This document shows, piece by piece, positions 32,110-44,445 of a DNA stretch of 64,000 bases. The notes under the pieces were generated by a model. It worked only from the letters and a program-made list of their open reading frames with translations. It was not told the origin of the DNA and searched no databases. Source of the stretch: Tubiluchus corallicola (taxonomy: Eukaryota; Priapulida; Priapulimorpha; Priapulimorphida; Tubiluchidae); assembly GCA_030141605.1 (NCBI GenBank), contig JAQGDQ010000314.1:186001-250000 (forward strand), in the 5' to 3' direction. The position numbers were made by a program, and so were the translations under genes. Every line of letters begins with the position of its first letter. Position 1 is the stretch's first letter.

Positions 32110-33300
32110 ACATTTATCTGCCAAAAGCAAAAGAAATGCACCGCATGGAAATCAGTTTACGATCATAAGATGGATGATATTCTTAATGACGGTTCTGTTA
32201 ACAAAAGGTGAGCAAAAATCAGTTTCAGGATATGCAAGCTTCATTTAACAGAAAATGTTATTATTTCTCAGTTTTCAGATCATAAAGATATTTTAAAGTG
32301 TTCCATTTCTTGGTTGTCATCTTTACCTTATGCTTATGGACTGCCTAAAATTCATAAGCCCAGGAAACCTACAATTATTTCCAATTGTGGTTCACCATGT
32401 TATACTAGGTAGGTTATTCAAATTCTTGGCTAAACACTGATCAGACAAAGTTGCTAGGTAGCTTTTCGGGTGCACACCTGGGACATAATTTAGATGTTAT
32501 TGACAAACTTCGTAATGTAGTGCCAATAAAGTGGAATGATAAATAAAGATTTCTTTTAATGTTCAGTTACTCTTACAAATGTTTCTTCGGAACCCACATT
32601 TAACTTTCTTCGGAGAATATTGTCAACTCTAGACTTTCATCTTCTTTTTCTAGTGAACGCTTTCTAAAACACGTGGAACTGGGTTGCGTGAGTTCTTTTT
32701 TTCAATTTTGGAAAAACTTTTATAAGCAAACATTTGTAGGCCGTAGGAAACCCCTTGACCCTTGTTCTTGCATATTTATTTCGGGAACATGTTGAAAGTA
32801 CGACCAAAAATTTCGTAACGTTATGTAGATGATAGTTTGTGGTTAATTTCTACCGACTTTAATAGCCATTTGTTTTTCAACTGCTTGTAATCTTTGTACC
32901 AACCCGTAACTTTACTTCTGAAGTTGAACAGAATAAAAAACACCGTTTTAGACGTACATATTCATAAACATTATGCACATTCAACGTTTTCAGTTTATCA
33001 GAAAAATACTAATGCTGAAACTTACCTTCACTCTTTCTGTTATACAGCAATTAATCTTAAATTCTCTGTTGGCTTGATTTATTTTTGAGAGCTATACGAA
33101 TTTGCAATAAAAAAATTTTTACCAGAAGAGATGAGTCATATTTTTATTACTTTGAAAAATCTATCTCATCCGGATCACGCTCTGAGTAAGGCTAGAAGTC
33201 AACATTTTGCTTGGTTTCCAGAAGTAAACAATTCTTTACCTCGAAATGCTGTATCACAGAAATTTCCCATTGTTTCCATGTAACAGTACAAACCGCACCT
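32110..33300 (+). pseudogene. Penelope-like element reverse transcriptase relic
   Basis: Translation of the plus strand gives reverse-transcriptase pieces in the order expected for Penelope-like elements. YDHKMDDILNDGS lies near 32155-32200. The diagnostic YGLPKIHKPRKP is at about 32332-32370, followed by TIISNCGSPCY. A long late piece at 32894-33088 carries NTVLDVHIHK, STFSVYQKNTNAETYLHS and matches the 'LPFLDV...TSVYRKPT...YLH' block of the family. Frame changes and stops separate the pieces, so the copy is dead. The catalytic YxDD region near 32810-32840 is disrupted by stops. No GIY-YIG endonuclease piece was recognised. The family call is good; the limits are approximate. Confidence 0.75.
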
Positions 33301-35505
33301 TACGCAGTTAATACTAGGTTGGTTTAATATAAATATGACTCAAAATTGATTTCTTTCAAAATAATTCTTACGATTTTAAAAATGTGGTGTTTACAAAACT
33401 AAGCTAAACTTGTGACAAACTTTATTTTGAGGAAATCGATAGAAATTTAGAAGTGCGATATAAAGAAGGCATACGCTTACAAAAACCTAAGTGCTTTGGC
33501 TATCCTTGTCACAGAAACAATTCACAACTTTAATAGAACAAAAAATGTTTATCCGGGTAGAAACATAACTAAAAAGCACATAGTAATTGTAAAAAATGCA
33601 AACTTGGCTTTAAGCCAAAATTTTTGCTGCACAGAACATATTTTAAAATAAAAATTTAATAAAATTTATTACGGTGCTTCTTTATGAAATTGGCCTCGTT
33701 ATAAAAAGATTTTAAGAATGTTATGTACAGTAAGCCTACTAATTAAAGCAGCTAAAATACTAATCCATTGTTTAACCAAGAGATGTCGTGCTTGGGTAGT
33801 CGTATTATAAAATAGACCTTTAACCCCCCCCCCCCCAACTACCAACTAACTTCTCTCGGGCCTATTGATCTGAGGAGAATTGAAAAACTTGTGGTCTAGC
33901 CATCTAACTGGTCTTATAGCCCTCAACAGACATTAAGCGACCATTATAATGATAGTACACAAAAACAGTGGCAACAATATTTTTTGCCAATTGCTCAGCA
34001 ACATATCACAAAAAATAAGTGCTATCTTTTAATCTACCAACTTATTTTTAGGAAATAGTAGATCTACAAGGTTGTCAGACTTAATGTGAGTAATAAACAT
34101 ATTTATATTAGCCACTACAACACGGTATGGTGTAATGATCATAAAAGCTATAATTACGAGATACAAATGTACTCGAATATATTGCCGTACATCCGGCTTG
34201 CGCAAAAAGGTTATAATTAAACCCATTTTCCAAAATTTTGCTATTTTTTGATATTTTTTCATTATGAGTTAAAAATGTGAAATGTAGGTGTATGCATGGT
34301 CCTACTGAATAACTGAAAGTGCCAACTTTCTTCTCCGCATTAAGATATCAAATTTAAATACCTTTACTAAATCAAAAACAAAACTAATACATACTGACTT
34401 TTTTGAAGACCGTATAAAGTGAAAATTCTTAATAGACCTAGATAACATTAAACAAAAAATAAGAAAGCTAATATAGATATAATCACCTCTGCAAGCTCAC
34501 AAATTTATAAGCAATAAAATAAAGTTATAATAATGTGTTTTAACAATACAACGTAAAATAACATTTAGCGATGCATATTAACTAATAAGTGAATCTGCTA
34601 GAACTCCAAAGAGTTCTTTCCCAATACATTAATCCTTGCAGTTCGTTATACCCTATCCCATGCATTTAAAATATGCCATACATTTTTAAGTTTCTGCTTT
34701 GCATTCGTATACATATATAAAATCGCTATAATATAGATCTATAATAGTTTATTCAAGTACACTGCATTCCAAATTTTCTAATGATATGCAATTAGAAGTT
34801 TAGTCTAGTATGTAATGCATTGGTTCGTTCAAAAATTTTGGAGATTAGATATCCTATACATTTTTGGAAAGCTAAGGATCTGCCTCAACATATAAATTAT
34901 CTTTCCTTTTTTTTCAAAATCAGCTTGGTAGCCATCTCAAAATGACACTTTCTAAATAATGATTTTTTGTCATATATTCACTGCAAGATAAGCTCCAGTT
35001 CCAGTGGTTAGTTCTTTCCTTGTGAACTGGACAAAGCAATGTATATACATGGGCAAAAGGGCTAAGATGTTGGGGGCAGGGCGGGGCTGTACATTTTAAC
35101 AACTTTCCAGGTGGTACCCCCATCTTCGTTATGGGTTGTAACTTTGTTTTCGCAGTTTCCAATCGAATATTTGAATTCTATCAATGCATGCTATTATATC
35201 TTGGCCATTAGCAATAACCTCATACATAATTAGGTTGCCAGTATCAGTAAGCTCCAATTCATGGCTATTAGGTTTGTGTTACAGTTTTTTATGACCACAG
35301 CAGGTTTTAAAAAAACGAAAAGATACATTTTTAGATTCTCTAACGATTCCAAAAATGTATAGTTTTGCAAATCTCCAAAAAAAAAATAACGAAAATGCAT
35401 AAGGAACTGGACTAATTGTCAACATTCAAACATTTTGCATATGTATAAAATATATTATAAATTCCTGGTAATCGTAAGCTTTTGTAACGCTTATGGGATT
35501 TAGCA
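33301..35505. other. AT-rich intergenic, possible remainder of the Penelope relic
   Basis: The first few hundred bases may be the 3' part of the Penelope-like element, but I cannot recognise protein blocks there. A run of about 14 C residues lies at 33824-33837. No gene is seen in the rest. Confidence 0.3.
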
Positions 35506-37182
35506 TTAAAAGCTGATACACGATGGTGTATCATTGCTGACAGCTGCATCTCCCATTAAACCATTCTTCATTTTACTCCAAGCCAACAGGTTCCCACCAC
35601 TATTATAGCAATACAAGAACAAATCTTGGATTTCTTCATTACTTAATATGTAGTCGTAAAAATTAAAGCCTGCAATCTTGCCCTGGAAAGCATTTACCAG
35701 TTGGAAACTCCTGTCACCCCAGGTTTTAGCATACTGTCCTATAAACAAAGATCTGTTTACGGGCAAGAGGTAGTCGGTTAAATATCCTGTATTCACGGAG
35801 TAAATCATCTGAGCGTCAACATGAAACTTGTAATTTCCTTCAAGATGGAACGCAGATGAAATGCCACTCATCATCCTGCACATGAACCACATTACCCGGA
35901 GTACTCACGACACTGAAACACAAAACAAAAAACTCACACAGGTTCCATTATTATTGGTGAAGATGTTTTTTTCTGTTTTTTTTTCTGTTTTCACAATTCT
36001 TAATTTAATGCTAAAAAGTGGAAGTACACTAAAAGGCTGCTATAATCGCATATATTAATTCTCTTGCTATATATATATTTATATATATATATATAAGATT
36101 CGAGGCTACAGCTCTGACGACGGCACCATTTGTGGTGATCCATACATCAAACGAATTATACAAGAATCTATATACGCACTGAAGAAAATTAAATATAGAC
36201 GGTAAAGATGGCAGTTGGAAGCGCCATCAATACTACCACTGTGGTGCAAGTTTACAGATTCAGAGCTCCCTTGGTACATAGTAGTGTGTAGTAAGTAGTA
36301 TGTTTAATTTGTCTGTGCACCCACACGTGGAAGTTAACATGAAAAAGTGACACACGCAACCAAAAGCGGTTAACATGATGTAATAATATATCGTTTTTAC
36401 CTTTTTAAAAATTTTTTTGAAAGGTTTTAGTGTAAAGCAAAAAAGACACTTATAGTTGCCGCCCTTTGTACGTGGGTTCAAATACTTGTTATTTTGCTGT
36501 TAACATTGGACAACTGGCAGAGAAAAAATATTAGAACAAATTTAGATAAAACAGAAACATGGGCATGTTGCAGTGATGCTGTATTCTAGAGTTGAAAAGA
36601 TAAAATAAATATAAGCCTATCGGGCTTTCTTCAATTAAAAAAGTGTTGTTGTAGCTTGGATCCACCTGCCTGTTTAATTTCTCACTTTAGAGAATCCTTC
36701 TTGATATTCCGACAGATTCCAATCCTGCCACACTCCATTAGCACAGTAACACACCCGTTCATTACTGGATTCCAGTATGCAGTTCCAATGTGTCAAACCT
36801 TTTTGAAAAAAGTAATGGTATGGGATGCCTGTGTCACACAACAACTGCACTGAGGACCTATACAACTTTTGCTAGTTTGTTTGATGTATTATTATAGTCA
36901 TTTCTAAACTCAGTTATAAAAGAAGCATGCCTTACTCTTTATAATACCCTCGATCATCTTCAAAAACAAGGTGTAGTTGAAAATTTGAAAATCTGAAGTT
37001 AATGGTATCGTTGCCATTGTTCCAAGTCCAGAGCTGATGCTGGGCATAGCTTCCTGATCCAACCGTTGTCTTCAACCAACCACAAAATGAAAATGCTGAG
37101 GTTAAGTCGTTAGAAAAAATGCCATCTATCTGAATGTAGTCAGTTGTGCTCGGTGTAGGAAACTCCACTTCGTAGCATTCGT
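35506..37182 (-). pseudogene. pentraxin-like (LamG/concanavalin-fold) gene, frameshifted
   Basis: Two exons on the minus strand, 36936-37182 and 35506-35912, have good borders (TTTTAG|AC, A|GTAAGG, TTTCAG|T) and compatible phase. Exon A encodes DYIQIDGIFSNDLTSAFSFC and GWLKTT, the first strands of a pentraxin/LamG fold. Exon B starts VVSTPGNVVHVQDDEWHFIC, then loses frame near 35841-35850 and resumes as EGNYKFHVDAQMIYS, FQGKIAGFNFYDYILSNEEI and GGNLLAWSKM, which is the family's C-terminal half. In pentraxins the WHFIC...W core is continuous, so a small deletion has removed residues and shifted the frame. It is either a young pseudogene or a base-calling error. The N-terminal exon (signal peptide and any partner domain) was not identified. 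Family function is secreted, calcium-dependent ligand recognition; this copy's activity is doubtful. Confidence 0.66.
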
Positions 37183-37737
37183 CTAAAATGATCGTCAAAT
37201 TATTGTTGCTTTCTTTTTTTAAATTAAGTCACAAGCAACCTGAATAGGCAATCTGAATATTGCTAATGACTCTCACGTGCGATTATACTTCAAAATTTTT
37301 TAGGACGGACGTTCTTCTTATTTGGTGTGGTAGATTTTTTTATTATTGTTGCATGTAGTTGGCAGAATTAGTATTTTGTGTGTTTGTGCAGTGCATGTGT
37401 AGTAATTTATCTTTTTTAGTCAATTACATGGCAATTTTAATGCTGAAATAAAAGGTGAATAGAACTGAATTTAATTGAAAAAAAGCCGTTTCACAGGTTT
37501 ATCCAGCCAGCCAACATCATGCTGCTCAAACGATTTTAGTACAAAATGATTTGAAAACGTTTTCAATTTACTGGTTTTAAACCCCGTTTGGTGAAAATAT
37601 TTTGAAAACATTTAGGCTGACATGAAAACACTCAAATCGCTTTGAATGTGGTTGAAAACGGTTTAAGAAATAAACCATTTCCACGTATTCAATGTTTTTA
37701 TTTACTTTTTTAATAAATTTAATAAATTATTTAATAT
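37183..37737. other. intergenic before the solo LTR
   Basis: No gene. AATAAAAGGTGAATAGAAC near 37446-37465 resembles the 3' end of an old retroelement. The ATAT at 37734-37737 is the left target duplication of the LTR. Confidence 0.35.
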
Positions 37738-38106
37738 TGTACTGCAGGGCTGTGATGAGATGAAGTGTAATGCTGGCAGGGGAATACAGTAGAGTTCTCA
37801 GGTGTGCGTGTTAGTAAAAGCCACTAGACACGTGCATACCTGAGCTTATAAAAAGGGAAGGTCTGCCGTAGATCCTTGTCAGTGGTCGTGTCTTTCATCG
37901 CAGCTCTGTTCACATTTCACAGGCTTTGCCGCAAACTCCGTTCTTTTAGGTAAGCTATTTGTAATATTTAGTAATAAATTGTCATTTCGACTTTATTATT
38001 CGGGTTCTGTTCTGGTTTGGCGTTGAGCGACTTAATTGAGACATGCCGCACGGTGTAGGCCGCGGTGCCATCCGTCCTGCCTCCGTTAAAAGCGGACAGC
38101 AGTCCA
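37738..38106 (+). mobile_element. solo LTR of an LTR retrotransposon
   Basis: A 369-base unit begins TGTACTGC and ends GCAGTCCA. These are imperfect inverted ends with the canonical TG...CA. It is flanked by the same four bases, ATAT, at 37734-37737 and 38107-38110. Inside are a TATAAAAAG box (37847-37855) and an AATAAA signal (37973-37978), in the order expected for U3-R-U5 read on the plus strand. There is no second LTR, primer-binding site or polypurine tract nearby, so this is the product of LTR-LTR recombination. The 4-base duplication would suit a Ty3/gypsy-type element; the superfamily is inference. Confidence 0.72.
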
Positions 38107-38332
38107 ATATCTTACATATATTATAGCTTTTAATTGCTAATAATTAGTAAAGCTCAAATGATTTAATTACCATTTAATTTACAGATACTTATCATTTTTG
38201 TTGTCGTTGTAGCACATGATATTGTTTCATTTGTTCGCGTTGTTACATGTAGTTAAACGTAGAATTAATTATGATTTAGGCACAAAACAGTGCGCAGGCG
38301 CAGTATTAAACTAGAAATGATATTAAAGCAAA

Positions 38333-38797
38333 ACCGGACGCAATCTTAAACTGTAGGTCAAAACAATCAACTCTTTAAAATATTGAAAGGAAACTATTTT
38401 TTCAAAAATGACATACGTGAAAGAATTAATACCACACAAACGCAATTTCACCTTCGCGCCATTAGTTCTTCGCTATTATATGCATTTCGTCATTCGCTAG
38501 TTAGACGGACACTAGCGCCTACATTTCGGAAACACATTGCACAAAAACAGGTGCTGTACTTTTCAGTTCAGATGAGTTAGCTTCTGACGAACTACACACG
38601 TTGGACAGCTCATGCATGAGCACAGCGGTAAATTTGATATTTGAATTTTTATCTTAAAACGTGCCTAGTTTTAGTGCAACACACTGAATATCTTATAGTA
38701 GTGCTGTACTTTAATTTTCGCTTTCACAAACACGTGCAACACGCTCGTGGAATATTTTTGCTGTTGAAAAATATGTTAGTTTGTGATGTCATCAATA
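38333..38797 (+). repeat. interspersed repeat, copy 1 (about 465 bp)
   Basis: This segment is repeated in the same orientation at 63151-63622. Shared phrases include AATCTTAAACT(G/A)TAGGTCA, CTTTTCAGTTCAGA, GAGCTCATNCNTNAGCACAG, GTACTTTAATTTTCGCTTTCA and TGTGATGTCATCA. It has no open frame and no obvious terminal repeat, so it is an unclassified non-autonomous element. Confidence 0.8.
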
Positions 38798-40266
38798 GTC
38801 GGGCTCGCCCGCCGTAAATTCAGTTTGAATTTAACATGCGTTTGAATGGTCATGAATGTGGTTTATAACAATACATTGTAACTAACGAATTGGCTGCGTG
38901 ACCCAGTTGAACTTCGGAAGAAAATGTCAAGGCTTACTACGGACCACTACGGATCTAGCTGTTGGCAAATATGCATGTTGCTCACGTTATTCTTATGAAA
39001 CGACAATATATAATCTCTGATTAAATAAACCCAACGAATGAGAATTGTTCTAAAATAAAGTTTGCGTTGGAATAATTATTGTTTTTTATAATTTCCATTT
39101 TTTGACAGAACTTTTGCTATTTTCAGAACCTGATTCACGAAAAAGGTAAAAAAAGAAACAAATATTCTTGGATGATGTCCAGTGGTTGGTAAAGACGAAA
39201 CAACTATTGTCCAAGTAGAATAAATCTATGACAATAATTGCACCTAACCAAACGGGGTGAATTGGCTAGTTCCGAGACAACATAACCTCTACAGCAACCA
39301 TTCACGAATGGTATTCAGATATTATGCTGATTCTTGTTATTATCGAGGCAAATTTATGAAAAACATCCTCATTCTAATACTGAGTACCACATTTTTAATT
39401 GTTTATTCTTGTATAGCAGGATTAAACTTATATAGTAGGAGTTTGTGTGTTGACAGTCACATGCCAGTTGCCTGGAGAAGTGATACACTGTACAAATTGT
39501 AACAACAAAATAAGTACCAATTAGTGATGTAAAACAGATAGTTTAAGAATAACTAGTTTTTTACGCCTAGTCTTTATTTACTATCACGTTACTACAAGAG
39601 GCTATAGCATAAGTGAACATATAATCGCTAACAGCACTATTATAATACTTACCTTCTATGTAAGTAGCATTATGTAAAGTGAAGACTTTCTGTTGTGCCT
39701 AAAAATAATGTAGTATGATTATTTATAAATACTTATAAATGATTTATATATTTGCGTTTATATTTTATATATGTAGACATGTTTTTATAAAGTCAAAGTT
39801 GACAAACCAAAATGTATATACTGTATATAAATATATATGTATATAGTTATAAAACTTTGGTCACATCACAATTATTTTTTTACACTGAAGTAAAATCACG
39901 TTAAAAATAGCATTACCACTGGATTGCTATAGTAAGATCCAAACACTGAGCTGTCATTTGTTACGGCACACATATCGTAAGCTATGGCTGGAACCAAGTA
40001 ACACAGGCGTTTATCTGCTCCCGTCTCTACTTCACTGAAACTGCGGCAATTTTCGATTTGGTAGCATACGTATGTAGTTAAAAAAATCGCGCGGTGCCTC
40101 AACTTTCAACTCTTTGAAAATCAGACTATAACTGCCCTTTTCGCCTCTTCGCTGTAACCATTTCTTCACCCAAACTTTTCTAACTCTTTCTTTATTAACT
40201 TTTCTAATCGCACAATAGACAATAAAGCACGTTTGCGTGTTGGCGCCGCAATTTGACTGAAAGACT
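38798..40266. other. intergenic, one possible exon-like segment
   Basis: AT-rich. A minus-strand frame at 39896-40102 has a cysteine pattern (CYQIENCRSF ... LCYL) that loosely recalls a PAN/apple domain and ends at a possible donor. It might belong to the pentraxin-like gene, but this is weak. Confidence 0.3.
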
Positions 40267-40270
40267 TTAA

Positions 40271-40708
40271 CCCTTTCAGTCCCAAATTATTTTTTTAATA
40301 AGAAAAATTTTTTTGGCTTGGTACTTTTGTTCCAAATGTATCCTGTGGGATACAAAACATTTTTTGTCATATGCAAAAAACAAAGTCCGACTTTTTTAAA
40401 AACACAACAAAAGCAAAAAAGTGCTTCATTTTGCGACTGCTGATAATTTTTTAAAGTATTTAAGACATTTGGTATGCATGCTATGCTGATCTGTACAAAG
40501 TCATCTCTAAAGTACTGTACCTTGCACAGTTTTTTGTGCTACGTAGATTTTTTAGTTTGCCATTTTATCACCATTTTTAGTCTATTGTTATTGGCTTAAA
40601 TCAAAATAACTATTAACAGATCAAAATAACTGTCAGTTTTAAAATTTTATTAATTTTAAAGGCAGAAAATATTCTTGTATCCCACGGGATACAACGGGTA
40701 TGATAGGG
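40271..40708. mobile_element. piggyBac-type MITE
   Basis: A 438-base unit is flanked on both sides by TTAA (40267-40270 and 40709-40712), the target site of piggyBac transposases. The ends are CCCTTTCAGTCCC and, reverse-complemented, CCCTATCATACCC, matching at 10 of 13 positions. Near each end is a palindromic block of the form GTATCC...GGATAC (about 40338-40355 and 40676-40693). There is no transposase frame, so it is non-autonomous. Confidence 0.78.
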
Positions 40709-40712
40709 TTAA

Positions 40713-42840
40713 ACATGCGTCAGTTTTTTTAGACTGGCAGTTTTTGCATTTGTCGGTTTTAGTTTGACAGTTTAAAAACTGATCGCGCAAACGCTTTCTA
40801 AACAGTACATCACCATCCTAACAGTTTAGTATCTCTTATAGGGATCAACTTTCTTACTTACCTAGATTCCGGTCCTACAACAATAATCTGCATTTTAAAT
40901 TAAGACATGATTGCCCCCAGCGCATCTGGGATGTGCACGAATCTCCGACTATCACAGTTCACTGATTTAGATACGTATAAAATCTGCATTATCGCAATAG
41001 ACTGACATTCTCAAAATTTAATAACTAAGCAGGCCTACGTTGTTAATTTCGTGAATCCGATTTAACATATAAAACGAACATGTTCAAAACATGGAAGGAA
41101 GTTTTACCTTCAAATTTTCAATTTTAATTTAATTACGTTTTTTAGGATCATTTTAATGAATTTGTAATTATTTTTATGCAAGTTTTTTCTTAGATTTATC
41201 TGTAATTATTTAAGTATTTGCATATGGATAATGATGATGATGATGATGATGACGATGATGATAATAATAATAAGTAGTACATAATAATCTGTAACTGATT
41301 ACTGGATCAAAACTGTCGGAGTACCAAAAGCATAAAAATATTTATTACTTTTCTGAGATGTGCCACTTTCTGCAGTCGTGCAACTCCATAAGCCAAATAG
41401 TTTTTAGCTTTCAAAAGCATATAAAAGGTACGTTTATATAATGTACCTTGTATAATGTATAGTGTAGTTTATGTTGAGCTTCGTTTAATAGGATTCACGG
41501 GGTTATGAGTGTCACAAATTGACTGTTTTCGACTGATTGGCTTCATTTATCGTTGAATATACCTATTCTACATTCCATTCTAACATTCTTATTTAGTCTA
41601 TTCAACCGATTCAAGCTAACGCCCGGACAAAAATTTTCAACGCCCGAGCTGACTATTGTTATGGTATAATATTTGTAGGGAAAAGTTTAGCTGAGTTGTT
41701 GGCTTTGTATCGCGGCGCCATCTCTTGGTTGTTACGCCAATTGTTTGAACCTTTGCCCAGCAACCAACAATATCATTAATTTCGCCGCTGCTGCTTTCTG
41801 TGAAACGTCCTCACTGCTTTTACACTGCCTTTATCCTCCTAAAAGCCACAGCAGTCACAGCGATTCCATGCATTCTCACTTTGTGCAAATACCTTTACAC
41901 AAATATTTTGCTTCTGCGTGTATAGAAGGTAAACTCTACTTTTCTGGATTCCTGAAAATGGGAGGGTTCACCCTTTGTAGAGTACAAAAATGGTCATTTG
42001 TATACGAGTATTTTGCCGCTGTTTAAAAATAATCAAATCTTGATGCAGCAGACACCATGCCTTAAATTAACCATGGCAAAAGAAATATCTTTCGAATATT
42101 ATTTTGCTGTTGCAGATGGAAAAAGTCTTAGGATGTAGGCTACATTTTTGTCCTATTATAACAAATCTTTAAAGACAAGACCCTGGTCACTTAATCTATG
42201 GTCTCCTGCATTCTCGCGACACTCATTTAACTTATTTCACAGTAATGGGTGTAACACAGTAGTGTATGTTAACGCATTTAGGCGAAGACTTTAGGATTAC
42301 CCCAAACGTTTTGACATTTGTATCCTTCTTGTGAGGCCAGATCAATAAAAAATAAGCCACTTTATGCGCTGACTTACTGGTCCGCTCGAATTATGACCTT
42401 CCATGGAAATGATATTTTGGTGACCTTTGACCTTTATCATGCTCAGGTTCAATCACATTCACTTTTCTGTTCATTTGGCAAATTACAGAGCTTGTGACAA
42501 ATTTTCAGATTATGACATTGAAGTGACCTTTCTGGGCTCTTTAATTCTGGACCCATGGTTAGTTGGAAAATATACACGTGCAGTTATTCACAGTGTTAAT
42601 GACCATGCCAAAACATCATTCAAACTGAAAAGTAACAGTTCTACAAAACTACAACGATGATGAGAGCGATGATGGCAACAGCAACAAATATATTAAATCA
42701 GTAATGCTGTGCAGTGCAAAAACTTAGATATGCATTGAAAAAAATAATCTTAGGTAGGAAAATTTTGGGCTGAAAAATTTATTTTTCTTTGCAAAACGAT
42801 TTACGAGCGAAAAGCAAAACATAATTATCTTGTAAGAAAT
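40713..42840. other. intergenic with a (GAT)n run
   Basis: A (GAT)n/(AAT)n microsatellite lies at 41228-41273. A GTGACCTTTGACCTTT-type phrase near 42419-42434 is the kind often found in interspersed repeats. The 93-codon frame at 41745-42026 is not recognisable. Confidence 0.35.
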
Positions 42841-42890
42841 GGAATAAAATTGTTGAAACTCAGATAAAGAAGCAAGGAAAAGGTAAAGAA

Positions 42891-43040
<150 letters not shown>

Positions 43041-43578
43041 AATAGAACAGAAAGAGAAAGCAAAAAAAGAAAGGAAGGGAGAAAGCAAAACGACGGAAAA
43101 GAAAGAAAGTAGTAAAAAGAATAAAAATTAGAAGATGAAATAAAGAAAGAAGGGAAAAACAAAGAAAGGAAGCAGCCAAAAACAATGAAGGAAGTAAGTG
43201 GACAGGAAGGAAGGAAAAGCAAGTAAACAAGGAAAAGAGAAATAAAGAGAAAAGAGAGAAAGAAAAGAGATAAAAAACGCTTAGAAAAGCAAGCAAGCTT
43301 GAACGAGTGGGATTAAAAATGACTAGTTGTATCCAACAACAATTTTTAATAAAACAGATCAGGAAAAGTACACAAATCACATTAAACATAAGCGAACAAG
43401 CCAGCAAGCAAACAAACAAACAAAAATAGAAAACAAATTCAACCAAAAAGTGAATAGTTGGCTCCAGACTGGCTGGGAGAAGCGCATTGTTAGCGATGAA
43501 ATAGGAAATACAATTGTTTGAACAAAAACTGAAAAACACCCAATGTCACACAAATCGCAGTTTCGTGAAGTAAATATC

Positions 43579-43682
43579 TTTACAAACGTGTTTCGGTGCT
43601 GAAGAATTTAAAAGAACATTACTTTTACACTTTACAAACGTGCTTCGGTGCTGAAGAATTTAAAAGAACATTACTTTTACAA
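43579..43682. repeat. 52-base tandem duplication
   Basis: Two adjacent copies (43579-43630 and 43631-43682) of a unit containing TACAAACGTG(T/C)TTCGGTGCT differ at one base, so the duplication is recent. Confidence 0.92.
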
Positions 43683-44370
43683 TTAAAAGAAATTAAAATT
43701 AGTTACAGTATAGCTTAATAAATGATTTTAACAATTTTAGTAGAATGATAGATTGGTTTGCTTCCCAATTTAACGCATAGTCTGACACAGAAAGCTGCAA
43801 TTACTAAAATATCTTTGTCGCAAATACACCAACTCACCTATACAAATACCGACTTGCGGGCGGAGCCTAGTCAAGTGTCCGCCAATCAGCAGACGTAGGG
43901 AAACTTCTTAGGATCACCGCCACCATAGTTGCTCTTCTGACCATATTTTGCCGAAATTTTATCCTTCTGCCTGGTATCCCGCTGAGAGAGGGACTACACA
44001 CGCGTGCGGAATCAGGAAATCTTATTTGCTGACCAAGATTTGTTTACTATTTACTAATCATTATCAGTGTATCAGCGATTTTGATAGGCTAACACTTGAA
44101 CTTGTTGAATTCGAGTCGAATTATTGCGTTTCTAAAAAGGATATCCTTTTTTGTGCTCATTTATTCGTATATTAGTAAACCGATCTCAGCATAAAAACTG
44201 AGAATAAATAGAAAAAAGTGTTTATTGTGTACATCTTGTTGTTCAAAATAACAAATGCTCGAAATAGAAAAGGCGTGACAGTGTTAAGGAAACTAGTGTT
44301 GTGGAGAGAAAAATTTTGCTTTTTAATGCAAAAATGCTTCTTTTTTCGACTAAAGTGTTTTAAACATATA
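43683..44370. other. intergenic, GC-richer promoter-like patch
   Basis: GGGCGGAGCC and GCCAATCAGC elements lie at 43858-43890, resembling a GC box and a CCAAT box, but no gene can be recognised immediately downstream. Confidence 0.25.
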
Positions 44371-44374
44371 CATG

Positions 44375-44440
44375 TGAACACAGTGATAATGCGCGGGGTC
44401 CCGCAGGGACACATCCTGCGTCCATTTCTGTTTGACGAGA
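44375..44440 (+). pseudogene. LINE reverse-transcriptase scrap
   Basis: The translation contains RGVPQGHILRPFLF, close to the (S/R)GVPQGS(I/L)LGPLLF motif of non-LTR reverse transcriptases. The surrounding frame gives little else, so this is a heavily decayed fragment. The fit is short, hence moderate confidence. Confidence 0.5.
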
Positions 44441-44445
44441 AATAA

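Noticed and set aside
36674-36865. A Cys/Trp-rich minus-strand frame inside the pentraxin-like intron
   Set aside because: Its splice phase does not fit between the two pentraxin exons, and no known domain could be matched.
41745-42026. A 93-codon plus-strand frame
   Set aside because: Not recognisable; it has no splice context and no homologous pattern within the window.
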